Origin: Impatiens glandulifera
Lineage: Eukaryota; Streptophyta; Magnoliopsida; Ericales; Balsaminaceae
Reading direction: 5' to 3'
Assembly: GCF_907164915.1 (NCBI RefSeq)
Contig: NC_061862.1
Span: forward strand, 31,645,628-31,709,627
Length of the DNA stretch: 64,000 nt
Shown here: piece by piece, positions 36,531 through 49,068 of the stretch
Position numbering within the stretch: position 1 is the first letter of the stretch
How the letters are laid out: every line of letters begins with the position of its first letter
Made by a program: the position numbers and the translations under genes
Notes under the pieces: generated by a model
Told to the model about the DNA's origin: nothing
The model's database searches: none
What the model saw: the letters and a program-made list of their open reading frames with translations, nothing else

Positions 36531-37384
36531 TTGTATCAGCTGATAGGCTTAGCCTAGGAAGTTAAGGACGAGCCCATTGTTTGAAGACGAGGCTAAGAAT
36601 ACAAGATTTGAACATGTATGTTTTTTAACATACACAATACAATTTTTTTCTTGAGAACTTATTTTTCTATCTTTTGATCAAATGACTGTTTTTTAGCATC
36701 TACTAGTTTAGAAAACTATATGATAAAATAGAAAAATATCATTTTAGTCTTACAATTGTTCTACGACCTTCAAGACAGAATCAGATCAATACTCATTACA
36801 AGTTCATGTGTAAATACTATTATTTCAAACTTTTCACTCTGAATACTTATTAGAGTAATTTTGTTCTTTTTTCTTAGTTTAGTACTTGAATCGGACCTAT
36901 TATAGAGTAATAAGATTGCTTATAACATGTATATAATAATTAATTTTAATTATCTGTTATTTTATGAAAAATAAAGATAAATTAGAGAGATAAACAAAAC
37001 TATAGGGAGTAAATTAAAATTGCATTAATTAGAAAAGATGATTTTGATCAGTTTGTTCTAACTATAAAATTGATTAATTCATCGTGTACAAGATAATCTT
37101 TCAATAACAATAACATTGATTGAGATGATTTTTTTTAAAATATCATATTAAAAATCAAAAACACTTGCGGTAAGTAATTATAAAAAATTACTAATGATAA
37201 ACATTGATTCATATTAGTTTATTAGTCTTGAGTTTGTCTTAACTAACATTTGTTAAATTACTTTATTATTAATTCTTCATATTGCTTTATTAGTCTTGAG
37301 TTTGTTTGAGACGTGACTGATGTATGTTTAGATTAATACATCTTCTTACTAATAATATTAAATTTTAATTATCATTATAAATAG
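36531..37384. other. AT-rich spacer before the transposon relic
   Basis: No gene or clear repeat seen beyond short AT-rich duplications (for example TTTATTAGTCTTGAGTTTGT at about 37218 and 37284). Confidence 0.55.
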
Positions 37385-38075
37385 ATGGATGCTACTGATG
37401 ATGAATATTACAATGGTGAAACGAATAATCATGACGGTCGTCATAATGCAATTTGTATGTTTTTGAAACGATACAAAATGAACTTGAATTTTTTTTTTTA
37501 CAAAACATGATTATGCTACTTGCTTATGAGCAATGTTTATCGACTTCCTAATCTATTCTTCCATCTATCAATCCTAAGTAACTCAGAACAAACACTATAA
37601 ATAGGATGACAAAACACAATGACACAAGATGTATTGACTTGTTAAGAATGGATAGAAGGGATTTTCTTCGTTTATGCAACTTGATGGAGATATCAATGTT
37701 ATCTCACTCCAAAAATGTATTTTAAGAAGAAAATGTAGTTATATTCCTCTATATTCTAGCTCATCATATTCAAATAAAGAATGCTTCATTTGCGTTTTAT
37801 CATTCTGGATGGACAATTAGTAAATATGTGCATGAAGTCTTACTTAGTAGTTGTTGGATACACAAATAGAGAGGGTTTTTTAGCGTCATTTAAAGGCCAT
37901 AAGTACCATTTAGGATATTGGGATGTTGCACAAACACCTTGAAAGAACATTTCGTTTGCTCAAACTTAGATGGGCTGTACTAAGAAGCATTATATTTTAT
38001 CCAATTAAGACGCAATATCGTTAATTATTTCATGTTTCTTACTACATAATTATATAAGAATGAAAATTCTAATAG
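37385..38075 (+). pseudogene. PIF/Harbinger transposase pseudogene, catalytic core deleted
   Basis: After a short start (MDATDDEYY) the frame yields MDRRDFLRLCNLMEI, then (past a stop) FLYILAHHIQIKNASFAFYH and ISKYVHEVLL. This corresponds to the N-terminal domain of plant Harbinger-type nucleases. Directly after it comes NREGFLASFKGHKYHLGYW, which belongs well downstream, and in another frame LLKLRWAVLRSIIFYPIKT and then SCFLLHNYIR. By family layout about 130 residues including the first catalytic acidic residues are missing, with several stops and frameshifts, so the gene is dead. Confidence 0.85.
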
Positions 38076-38565
38076 ATCTTATGGAATAATTACTAATAAA
38101 TGAGCTTTATACAACAATTGAATCCTCAAAATGGAGATAATATGAATGCTATAGAGATATATGATGATTGGACATAATGGAAGATTGAGTTAGCAAAGAC
38201 AATGTTTCTTGAAGGGAGATTTGGAAGAAGTAATGAGAGTAAAAGATAATTGTTTGTATAATTTCTATCTTTTGAATGTTACAATTTGAAACCATTTTGT
38301 TTAATACTATTAGTATTTATTATTGTGAAAAAAGTTTATCTATTAATATTATGTTTCATATTATCTTTTGATTTCTTGTTTGTACAACAGTAACCCACTC
38401 AACATATGCATACTCATTTGAAAATCTTAATTTGTGGTACTTGTTATGTCACAAGAGTCATCTAGTTCACTTTCTTTCTGATGTCCACTCATTATTATTT
38501 AATGTATTTTCTGATATACAATTGTGTTACTACAATTTATCCATTGATGTTATTAATGCTTAGAT

Positions 38566-39560
38566 ATGGATAGTCAAATCGATGATGTAGTACCTCAACA
38601 TGTTAATAAAAAATGGAAGAAAAATGTTACTAGTAAAAGAAGTTGGACTGACAAAGAGCAACAAGTTTTTATTGAAGCATTGAAAGATATTGTGAACTTA
38701 GGAATGAAGACATATAATTTATTTCGGTCAGGATACCTAAATGTTTTGTATGACAAGATGTTGATTGTGTTTTCTAGTATTGACCTACATCTTATGCCAC
38801 ATATTGACTCAAAATTTAAGGTTTGAAAAAGAATATACGTTGCAGTTGATCGAATGCACACTTTATTAGGATTTTAATGGGATGATATAGACAAAATCAT
38901 TACTTGTGATGACGATGCTATTTGGGAGGCACATGTTAAGGTAAACAATGTTATATTTAAATTTGTTTTCATATTTTAGTTTCATATATACTTTATAATT
39001 TTATTTTGAATAGGTTGATCTTAATGCACATGGATTGAGAGACAAGTCAGGATTTGTGTATTGTATTTGGAAAGGATCGAGTAACTAGAGAATTTGTTGA
39101 AGGACATGTAGAAGTAATGACAGCAATGAAAAATGAAGTGGGGACTAATGATATAGAGTATGAAAATGTTGGAAAAGAGCTTACATCGGGGTCAGTTTAT
39201 GAAAGAATTAGTGATGTAGAAGAAGGAAGACTGGGTAAGAGAAATAAATCCAAACATCTAATGACATGCATGAAGGAAATGAATGCCACAATGCGAGAAT
39301 TCATTACAAAGTCAACAAAACAATTTGGTTGCATTAATTGATAAAACTAGTTACTAACATGATCTATCAACGACAAAAGTGTAAGTATGTGAAATGATTT
39401 ATCGTCTTCATCTTGATCCAGTTGACAAGATAGATGCAACTATTGCAATTACAACCAATGAATAATTTGTTGACATATTTACATCTTTAAATGATGATGT
39501 TGACAGGTTATTGTTAAATCAGAAAGAAAAATTGTATGGGTGGTTAAAAAAAGGTAGGCA
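38566..39560 (+). pseudogene. Myb/SANT-like partner gene of the Harbinger element, broken
   Basis: The frame starting at ATG 38566 gives KRSWTDKEQQVFIEALKDIV and RSGYLNVLYDKM, a Myb/SANT-like domain as found in the second protein of PIF/Harbinger elements, which assists transposase binding and nuclear import. It is interrupted by stops at 38824 and near 38874. A GT-AG intron (38941-39013) separates DDDAIWEAHVK from VDLNAHGLRDKS. A frameshift then leads to IVFGKDRVTREFVEGHVEVM and a C-terminal part up to LYGWLKK near 39550. It is non-functional. Confidence 0.8.
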
Positions 39561-41637
39561 TATATACTCCTTGTTTTTAATAGTAAGGTAGATAACATAT
39601 TATTTTTGTCCTTGCAAAAAAACATGTACAATTGCATGTGTTTTGAGACTATTAGATCATAAATACTTTACATTTAACATATTATCTTAATTACATTTTT
39701 TTTAATTATACTTTGCCGAATCTATAAAATTATGTTATCAAGGAAGTTAATATATTGTCACAATCTTATTATTATGTGAACAATTTGGTTGTTAATTATT
39801 TTTTTTATTAACTAAATTTATATTTTTAAATGAGGTAAAAACAATACTTATTAATTTAATATAGAGATAAAAAAAACTTGACTCTTAAAATAAGATCAAA
39901 AGAGTTTAAGATTTTCTTATAAACAAATAAGTAAAAGAACTAGAGATGAGAGATGAGAAACAAAACAAAACAAAATTTAATATTCAACATAAAATAAAGA
40001 AATATAAAATGTGTTCACAAATTACAAACAATAATAAAGAAAAACATGAAGGGAGAAAAAAAAAAAAGTAAATATTAATTTAACAATTAGATTAAATTTA
40101 TATAAATATAAAAGATAAAAATATTTTTTTACATTCTATACAATATTTTTATACTACCAACTGAACACATAATTATAAAATTTATACTTTATAACCGTCT
40201 TATATTTTAACTAAATACAAATAATATATAATTTACCTCTTAATATCTTTTACCACTTATATCTCCTGCAATTAATACAAATATATGACTAGTACGAATA
40301 ATAAATTACTACCCTATTTTCTCACTTAATTAAATACTTTGTCATAATTTTATTCAATTATTTATTCATTATTAAAATCAGTTTACAATTTTTTTTTTGT
40401 TTTTAATATAAAAAAAGTCTTTCTCACCTAAAATTATTTAAAATTTTATTTTAAACATTATTTTATTTGATATTATAAAATATTTAAAAATAAATAAGTT
40501 GACACCTCATTTAAATTCAACTAAAAATTCTATATATTTGAAAATTGGTTCAACCTTATTATAGGAAACAGATATAATTGAAATTAAAAAATTACATAAA
40601 TAATAAATATTTTTTAAAATTATATAATTTCACATATATTAATATATAATATTTTTACTAGTTATTAAATTTTAAAAATTAATAAATATATTTTTAAAAT
40701 ATATATATATATATTAATAATAATTTACATATATAATTTTAAATTATTTATATAACTGAAAACTTGAATAATAAAAAATTAATTAATTAAAAACTAACTA
40801 ATAAGAGAAGTTTATAAAATAAATTAATAATTAATAATTAATATATCTATTTTCTTATGAATTTGATATTTGAATAAGAATAATGAGTTTTTAATAATTT
40901 ATTAAAATAATTTATAATATTAAATAAAAATAATATTTAAAATTTTAATTGATTTAAATTTAAATAATTTATAAATATATGATTAAACATTTTTAATTAA
41001 AAGATAAAATTTTGTTTATATAAAAAAAATATATAAATATATTATAATTTCTTTTTAATAAAATTAAATAAGTAAAAAGAGAGAGGAGAGATGATAAATT
41101 AATCTTATAAATAATTATAATTAATTGAAAGATTAAATTAACTCATTTTTAATAATAAATATCTTGTATATATATATGTGTTAGTTATAAAGTAAATACG
41201 TTTAAATTTTTAAAAAAAAAATCAATTTAAAAATATATTAATAATAATTCATTTCTGTTATTAATATTATATATTAAATTCAAAATATATTTCTAATTAA
41301 TATGTTAAAATTATTATAATTAATTTCTGATGTTATTATTAAAATGATAATAATATAAATGACTTGAGTGCTTCATTTATTAAATATAGCTGAAAAGAGT
41401 ACTGGAATTTAAGTTTATATAGTTATATTTATTCTTAATCTCTCTCGTTAATTAAAATATCTTCTATTTTTTCATTAAATATTTATATATATAGTTAATT
41501 TAATAATAACATCAGTTATTGATGGAGGTTATCTAGCGCGCCCTTTTCTCAAATTCAATTTATTATTTATTTTTCTTTTCCGGTATTTGAAACTTGAAAA
41601 AGTTGTTTGTATTCTTCCTAGATTTACTACTTATAAG
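39561..41637. other. Extremely AT-rich intergenic block
   Basis: Two kilobases composed almost entirely of A and T, with no open frame of note and no recognisable repeat family. The sequence becomes more mixed only after about 41520, next to the LRR gene. Confidence 0.7.
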
Positions 41638-41646
41638 TATAAATTT
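41638..41646 (+). promoter_or_regulatory. Probable TATA box of the LRR gene
   Basis: TATAAATTT lies about 120 bp before the ATG and 25-40 bp before a CT-repeat leader (41673-41688), a plausible arrangement for a plant core promoter. No experimental start is known. Confidence 0.4.
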
Positions 41647-41761
41647 TAGATTTGAAAAACCTTTTGGGCGTTTTCTCTCTCTCTCTCTGCTAGCTGAGGC
41701 CTGAGAGTTCTTAAACTGATCGGCGCTATCGCCGGAAAAAGTTTCAGCTGGTTTACCTATA

Positions 41762-44420
41762 ATGACAAGTTATCGTGTTTCTACTGCATTGTTGGCGATC
41801 TTCCTACTGCCTTTACTCTGCAATGTCCTTGTTGATTGCAAAACTCTCAAGAGAGACGGTACATAATCTTTTCCTACGCTCAATTACAATTTTCTGTTAT
41901 TTGAAATCTGTGTTTATTCATCTCGTTCTCCAATGAAGTGTGTGTATTGAATTTGTATTCAGATCTTCGTAACAATTTCAATCCCTAATTAGTTCTCGTG
42001 TCTTTACTCTTTAGTTGTGATATTTTACTCTAACCTATGAGATTTAGAGGTTTAGGCTATTACAATTAGAGAGAAGCTTCTAATATATTAAACATGTCTG
42101 CTTTTAAATTAACAATGTACATGAAAATCCTGGACGCGCGTGTTTTATCTTGTTTGTCACTGGTTATTACAATTTACAAGATGTGATTGCTCTGTTGCTA
42201 ATTTGATAAACTCAGCTGTTTGTATCTATGCTGATATGGTGGTGGTGTTTGTCCTCTTATTCTGCAGTGAATGCTCTGAATGAAGTTAAAGAATCTTTAG
42301 GATGGAGGGTGCTATATTCATGGGTTGGTGAAGATCCATGTGGAGATGATGGTTTTCCTCCATGGTCCGGTGTTACATGTGAAAATCAGGGTGGTTATAG
42401 CGTTATTACGGAATTGTAAGCAATGCCTTGTATTGCTTATGACTAATATCATATGGAACAAATAAGTGAATGTATTTATCTCAGAATTATTTCAAATGTC
42501 AACTTTTGTTTTTCAGGGAATTGTGTTCTGTGTCCATTGTTGGTCCTTTTCCTGTTGCTGTGACAAATTTGTGGGACCTTACTAGACTGTAAGATTATTA
42601 TTTCATTCTCGCTAATCCTTCATCTGACATCTGAGTATTTATTTTGCAGCATTGTATCAAAGCTGCTTCACATATTTACTGGCATGAGATATTCCTTGTT
42701 GTTCTAGTTATTATACCTTAATTATATAATAATGTTGAGATATATTCATTTTTTAGGGATCTCCATAACAACAAATTAACTGGACCAATTCCTCCTGAAA
42801 TAGGTCGTTTGAAGCAGCTCAAAATATTGTAAGTATGCTTAAATGATACATCTATGTCTTTATGTGTTGTTTTGATAATAACCACCCACTATAGAGAACA
42901 ATGAATTAATGGAAACAGAGAGAGTTTTGTAAAAAAATCTTCAATGCAGCTTATTGAGTGATGTGTTAATATTAAGCGATTTCCAAAGGCACTAGTTTCA
43001 TTACAGAGAAGCATGTTACTTTCTAATTTCGAGATTGTTCTCAAGGATCTACTTTGTTTTTCATTTATCCTATATGTCTCATTCTTACATTGTTTCTTTC
43101 TAGAAATTTGAGGTGGAATAAATTTCAAGGTGAAATTCCTCCTGAAATAAGGGAACTGAAGAGTCTTACTCATCTGTGAGTAATTTTCATATCTTCTCTG
43201 TCATTGGAAGGAATTCCATTTCTTTTGGAAATTTACACCACTAAACAAAATGTATGATTTTAATTTTGTAGATATCTTGATTTCAATAACTTAAAAGGAG
43301 AAATACCAAAAGTACTAGCCAGTCTACGAGAGCTACGTTATCTCCATCTTCATGATAATCAATTTGTTGGTAAAATACCAACAGAATTGGGCACCTTGCA
43401 GCATCTCCGACACATGTAAGTCCAATTATATCCAAAGTCTTGGAGCTTATTTGATCATGGGTTATTTGGTTATTTTCAAATAATCCTTTATCAACAATCA
43501 AAATATCCTATATATATACAATTTAAAGTTTAAATACAAAATGATGTATAAACAATTTATCTAAAACAATATACTTTTTCATCAAACAAGATTTTGAATT
43601 CATAACCTAGATTTTTTTCAAATAAACCAAGATCAAACAAGCTCTTGGGATGTATAACTAGGTCAATCTTTATACATTCATGTCACGTTGAATATTGCAA
43701 CCTCATGTCTCAGGGATGTTGGGAATAACCAATTGGTGGGAACCATAAGAGAACTCATACGCCTAAACAGATGCTTTCCTTCACTTCGTAACCTGTAAGT
43801 CAACTGCCAGTGTGGCCATCAAACTAACTTGGTATAGTTCAATGATCTTCGACCTATTATTTTTATTACTGCAGTTATCTGAATAATAACTATCTGACGG
43901 GTGGAATTCCTTCACAAGTAGCAAACTTGACTAAGTTGGAGATCTTGTAAGTTGTGACATAATTAATAAGCAGAATGCAGATAGAGTTAGTATCTTATTA
44001 TTTGTGGATTGGTTGCTTTTGTGTGCAGGCGTTTATCATACAATAAGATGTCTGGTGTAATACCTTCTGGACTTGGTCATCTCCCAAAATTGACTTATCT
44101 GTAAGCTTTTGAAATTAGTAATAAAATAAAAATTTCTTTCTAATGTAAATTCTGCTAATTAATTACCAATACAGGTATCTTGATCACAATCAGTTCAGTG
44201 GGAAGATTCCTGGTTCAATTTATAAGCTTCATTCTAGTCACTTGAAGGAGATGTGTGTTTTCTTGCCTGTCTTCTCCATTTACTATTTACTATTTCAAAG
44301 ATTGAGAGATTGAATCTTTTTGCATGCAGGTACATTGAAGGAAATGATTTTGGTCCTGAAGTTAAACCAATAGGCATACACAAAGTTCTTGATGTTTCTG
44401 ACATGGATTTCCTGTTTTAA
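41762..44420 (+). CDS. Secreted leucine-rich repeat protein without kinase (At5g61240-like)
   Basis: Eleven exons: 41762-41858, 42268-42415, 42517-42588, 42757-42828, 43104-43175, 43272-43415, 43714-43794, 43875-43946, 44029-44100, 44175-44252, 44330-44420; all GT-AG, 999 nt, 332 residues. A hydrophobic signal peptide occupies about residues 1-26. An LRRNT-type cap (WVGEDPCGDDGFPPWSGVTC) follows, then about ten plant-type LRRs (for example LDLHNNKLTGPIPPEIG and NLRWNKFQGEIPPEI). Most repeat exons are exactly 72 bp or a multiple, all in phase 2, so each exon encodes one repeat. There is no transmembrane or kinase part. The C-terminus (YIEGNDFGPEVKPIG...) matches my recollection of Arabidopsis At5g61240. 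An apoplastic protein-interaction role is inferred; the ligand is unknown. Confidence 0.93.
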
Positions 44421-45576
44421 TTTTAAATTAGGAATTGATTTTGGAGCTAGGTTAAAGATTATTTATTAGTTTTTTAGTTTTTGAACAATTGATTAAGCTG
44501 TATATAATTAATAGTGACAGGCAGGCATATTCATTTGTTGATATTATTCACCTTCAACTGGCTTGCTTTTATAATTCAAATGATATAATTTATTTTTTAT
44601 TTTTTTTAAATGATTCATTCAATTAAAATAGTAATAGCTTAAACAAAACGTTAAAAATATAACATGAAAAAAGTTTAAAATTAAAAAAGAAAATTATAAA
44701 ACAAAATACAATTAATTAGCTAAAAAATTCTCATAAAAATAATAAAGTTTTCAACTGTGTCAACAAGTTTTCTAATTTAATCTCTGACATTTATGTTGAA
44801 TTTTTAACTACTTAATGTTAGGTGTTAAATGTTCTTCAATTTTTTTTTTTCAACCAGATAGTTCACCAGAAAATTAGGGACATATATCCATCTTGTAAGT
44901 CTCGCTCACTACTCGATTCATGCCTCCAAATAGTCAGTTAGTCTGCAATGGTTGTCGTATAACATTGAATTCTAGTCAAATTTAAAAAAAAAAAAAAAAA
45001 AAGTCTAAATATTTGTCACAACGTAACAATGAAAAAAAATAAAAAAGGAAAGTTGACTCCACCGACTTGTAAAACAAATAACGACGACTCAAGTAACAAT
45101 GTCTATGTTCTTCCGCATACATTTATCATGAGTTATAATTCCGCCGTGAATAACACTCTAACAAAAAAAAAAAAAAATATTAATAGACATCTTAGACTCC
45201 CACAAATTTTCCCAACAAGATTCAATCATGTTGACTTTATTGAACAAAGTAGAAAAATGTTCCAATTGAAATTATCAAAATTACGCCACCGTATAGAATC
45301 CCGAAAAGACAGGAATAACCATTATTTCTAGCAATGACCAATAAGCATATAATGTGACAGGCTATCTAGATGATCATAATTGATTCCAATAAAGAAAGAA
45401 AGTGTATAAAATTGGCACATGCAGTGGAGATATAGAGAAAGGAAAAGAATAATTGTCATGATGAATGATTCTAATCAATAATAAGAAGGCCGGCCTTGCA
45501 TGCAAAGCAATATCTAATCAACAACTTTAAATAACATTCTTAACCCATAATAATAATAATAATCTTCAGGCAGATC
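44421..45576. other. Intergenic region upstream of the remorin gene
   Basis: Contains 3' flank of the LRR gene, poly(A) runs (44984-45002, 45163-45177) and an unsupported Lys/Asn-rich open frame of 100 codons at 45029-45331 with no recognisable domain. Confidence 0.55.
45496..45505. promoter_or_regulatory. RY-type palindrome upstream of the remorin gene
   Basis: TTGCATGCAA, a perfect palindrome containing CATGCA, lies about 75 bp before the remorin ATG. RY motifs bind B3-domain factors of the ABI3/FUS3/LEC2 type and are common in seed-expressed promoters. One short motif is weak evidence. Confidence 0.35.
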
Positions 45577-46211
45577 ATGAGTACTACTCAAGACTATTAT
45601 CATGCAACTGCATTAGCTGCAGCTGCATTTGCTGTTAAATCATTAATGGATGATCATGAACTAAGGATTATTGATCAAAAAGATAAATCATCCCTGAGCA
45701 AGACACCATCATCGATAATTAATTATGTGAAGAGTTGGGATAAAGGTCCATCATTGAATAAGACACGTTCAATAAGAAGAACAGAAACTGAAGCAGATAA
45801 ATGGGAGAAAGCTCAAATGGGTAGGATCGAAGAAAAGTACTCGAAGATGAAGGCTATGATTCTGGATTGGGAGAAGAAGAAAAAGGGAAAGGTTAAACAC
45901 AACAAGGCTGTAACCGAGGTACATACATTAGTCATATCATATCATCTATATCCAAATAATTAATTACATAATACTGAGATTTTATTTACTGAGATTTTAT
46001 TTATTTGCAGAGTGAACTGGACTGCAAAAGATCAAACGCCATGCAACATTACCGTGAACAGATTGATAGAATTGAGAAAATTACAGGACGGGCAAGAGCT
46101 CAAACTGAAAATAATGAAAGAAATGAGAAATTGAAGGTGGGGGAGAAGGCTAATAAAATAAGAAAAACTGGGAAACTACCTGCAGCTAACTTTCTCTTTA
46201 TTTGTTTCTGA
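45577..46211 (+). CDS. Small remorin-family protein
   Basis: Two exons, 45577-45918 and 46011-46211 (GT-AG, phase 0), 543 nt, 180 residues. The C-terminal half is a remorin domain: ADKWEKAQMGRIEEKYSKM and ILDWEKKKKGK, then a long charged coiled coil with SELDCKRSNAMQHYREQIDR, and the end KANKIRKTGKLPAANF. The final residues FLFICF give a hydrophobic, single-cysteine tail like the C-terminal membrane anchor of remorins. The N-terminal segment is short, with an alanine run (ATALAAAAFAVKSL), unlike the long disordered regions of several groups. Remorins are plant-specific plasma-membrane nanodomain proteins acting in signalling and microbe responses. I am not sure of the subgroup. Its position between WRKY57 and the macro gene recalls At1g69325. 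Confidence 0.9.
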
Positions 46212-47343
46212 AAAATAAAACCAAATCATAACTTGTTCAATAAGCACAAATTCAATGTATCTATTGATTTCCATAATAATAATAACAATAATAATAATAA
46301 TAATAATACTCCAGCAATAAAATCTCCTAAATATAAGTTCGTATAAATTCTTTTGAGATGTATGTATGTTAGGGGATCTTTGTCTCTATGTTATCCGTCT
46401 CATCTCATGTCAAATTTTTAGTTTAATTGGAAGATTGACGAAAAACCGTCTCATGTCAAATTTTTAGTTTAATTGGAAGATTGACGAAAAACGGTAATAG
46501 TTGATTTTAATAACTTTCAACTGGATTTAGTGATATGGTTGGAACGGTTTGAACATCGAAAAACACAATTATAAAGAAGGTTTAAAAAAATAATTTTGAT
46601 TTATTGGTTGATTCGTTTATCTATAAATCAAGTATAATAGACATTTTTAATGTAGGATACTAACCTAAAAGTAATAAAAATCCCTTTTTTTTTTTTTTTA
46701 CCATAGTTTATTGGCAGCCCTAGCCGGAAAGTTGGGGTTCATAGTAAAAAATAATTACTTTTTATTTATTTATCTGGTTAATATTAGAAATATAATAGTT
46801 TTTTATTTAAATTAAAAAAGAAAAATAAAAGTAATTTAGTCTCTTTAATTGGCTTCTTTTCAAACTTTATATATATATAAAAAAAAACCTTAATTATTAA
46901 GAGATAATTAGATTTTATCTCTTTATTCAAATGTCTATAATCGGTTGGTTGATCGATAGAGTATGGTTGAGTTCGGTTTTAAGGTTTTAAAAATCACTTT
47001 AATTTAATATGACATTTTATCGATATGATTCCGGTTAAACCTGTTTCATCTCAAAACATTTTAAGATCAAAATATTTTAAGATGAAATTGAACTCGTAAT
47101 TTTTTGGTTTGTAAATTAAAAATTATTTCAATTTTTAAGTGGTAATGTTTAATTAATATAAAAATAAAATTTCGGAAGTGTAGTTTAAAAAATAGATCAT
47201 AATCTAATTTTTATTTTAGTTTTATATTCCAATTAAACATATATATGATAATTATTAATTTGTAATAAAAATAGTTAATTAATGAAAAAAAATCGATACC
47301 AAACAAGACAGACCCTAAATAAGGGCAGGTGCTCGTCATCTTC
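46212..47343. other. Intergenic spacer
   Basis: Contains an (AAT)n microsatellite (46276-46308), the tandem duplication at 46403-46492 and AT-rich DNA; a minus-strand B-box-like motif (rc ATTACGAGTTCAATTTCATC) lies at 47082-47101. No gene. Confidence 0.6.
46403..46492 (+). repeat. 46-bp exact tandem duplication
   Basis: The unit beginning TCTCATGTCAAATTTTTAG occurs at 46403-46448 and again at 46449-46492 with essentially no differences, which indicates a recent duplication. Confidence 0.9.
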
Positions 47344-47367
47344 ATGGTCGCCGGTTTGTTAATCTGA
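47344..47367 (+). promoter_or_regulatory. Short upstream ORF in the ankyrin gene leader
   Basis: ATG at 47344 opens a seven-codon frame (MVAGLLI) closed by TGA at 47365-47367, 39 nt before the main start. If the transcript begins upstream of it, scanning ribosomes would meet this frame first. The transcript start is unknown. Confidence 0.4.
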
Positions 47368-47375
47368 GCTCCCCA

Positions 47376-47384
47376 AAACCCTAA
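47376..47384 (+). promoter_or_regulatory. Telo-box in the ankyrin gene leader
   Basis: AAACCCTAA lies 22 bp before the ATG. Telo-boxes are typical of promoters and leaders of plant ribosomal-protein and other cell-growth genes, which suits a proteasome-related housekeeping gene. Confidence 0.45.
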
Positions 47385-47405
47385 TACACTACAACAGAGA
47401 TCACC

Positions 47406-49068
47406 ATGGATATGGATATCGATGAATCGAAGACTGCAGAAAGCGCGCGCTCATTCAAAGCAGAAGACCTGTTCAAGGCGGCAGAAAATGGAGATACTTC
47501 TGTCTTCACTTCGCTCTCTCAAGACCAACTCCTCAACTCGCTTTCTCTCCGCAACGAAGACGCCCGCTCCCTCCTCCACGTCGCCGTCTCCTATGGCCAG
47601 ACCGAGGTCTGCATCTTTCTAGGTTATTTTTCATCCTTCCATTTCTAGATAATAACAAACACCACACGCTTAATTCGATATAGATGATGCAATAATATTA
47701 AAGTATCACCAAGTAATTGAGTTAGTATCTCACCGAAAAGCTTAATCAGGTTGTTGAATGCTGATCATGTATGTATGTCTATATGTTCTGATTAGGTTGT
47801 CAAGATACTGTTAGCTGGAGATCCATTGAAGAGTGGTGTAAATAGTGCTGATGAGGAAGGCTGGGCTCCAATTCACTCGGCAGCTAGCTGTGGCAATGAC
47901 AAAATTCTTGAGATTTTGATAAGCAGTGGTGAGTGAGGATCGTTTTTATGCAAACCAATGCTAGTCTGAATTTTCCTTTTGTCTTTGAGAATTCTGCCTG
48001 ACTTTCTTTTCATCTTTGCAATTGGTTTAAAGCATTTCAGATTCATCTAGGATAGGATTGATCCTTTCTCTATATGTAGTTATGCTCAGGGTACATGTTG
48101 TAGGGTTTACACAATGACACACTCATCATTCTCTTGCATTGAAATCGCGATGATAACTTGAGAAGCCATGTTGGTTAGTAGTAGCTAGAAGTAGTTTCTA
48201 TCCAGATTTGCTCTCCTCTACTCTGCGGTTATGACTGAGATGAGATGATTTCTTGTGTTAAGCGAATAGAAATGTGTTTCAGTAGCTGATTATTACTCCC
48301 TTTACCTTTCCAGTAAATCAAATGAACACTAATGAATCAACATCAGGAAAATAAAGGTTATTTGGTTCAAGAAAGACAATTTCACACGTTTTTTCTTTGA
48401 CCATCCAAATAGGAAGTGCTCTTATAAGAAATGTAGAACTAATTGAATAATTTTGAAATGAGGTGCAGGAGCTGATGTGAATTTGAAGAACGATGGTGGT
48501 CGTACTGCACTCCATTATGCTGCTAGCAAGGGTTGGCTAAAAATTGCAGAGATTCTGATTTCTCATGGTGCAAAGATCAATTCAAAAGACAAGCTTGTAA
48601 GAATTCATCTCTTCTTTTGTTTGCATTCACTGTTTATTCATTATTGATTTTTTCAGTTTCTTAATTAGTTTGTCTTGTTCTATTGAATTGTAGGCTGGAT
48701 GCACCCCTTTGCATCGAGCATCAAGCACAGGGAAAGCAAAACTATGTGAATTTCTAATAGAGGAAGGAGCTGAGATTGATGTTGAAGATAAAACAGGTCA
48801 AACTCCGCTCATGAATGCTGTGATTTGCGGCTACAATGAGGTAATTGTGAAGAAATCATCATCGGTTTCATAAATTCTCGGATTTTTTTTGGGTCTCAAA
48901 ACACGTATTTGGTTCATTGTCTATCTATAGGTAGCTCTCCTTCTGATAAGGCATGGAGCAGATGTTGATATAGAGGACAAGGAGGGTTATACTGTTCTTG
49001 GTCGCGCCTCACCTGATTTTCGATCAATTCTGATCGATGCAGCCAAGGCTATGCAAGAGGAAGAATGA
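47406..49068 (+). CDS. Ankyrin-repeat protein, PSMD10/gankyrin-like
   Basis: Five exons: 47406-47606, 47796-47928, 48469-48596, 48694-48840, 48931-49068; 747 nt, 248 residues. After an acidic N-terminus come about six ankyrin repeats covering most of the protein, for example SLLHVAVSYGQTEVVKILL, GWAPIHSAASCGNDKILEIL, GRTALHYAASKGWLKIAEIL and GCTPLHRASSTGKAKLCEFL. The length and repeat layout match plant homologues of PSMD10 (yeast Nas6), an assembly chaperone of the 26S proteasome base that binds an Rpt ATPase; Arabidopsis At2g03430 is the one I recall. The first donor (GAG|GTCTGC) is weak, but it keeps the frame and the next exon begins exactly where the repeat continues. Function in this plant is inferred from the family. 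Confidence 0.9.

Noticed and set aside
45029..45331. Open frame of 100 codons upstream of the remorin gene
   Set aside because: Lys/Asn-rich, starts in a poly(A) stretch, no domain and no splice or promoter support; length is compatible with chance in this composition.
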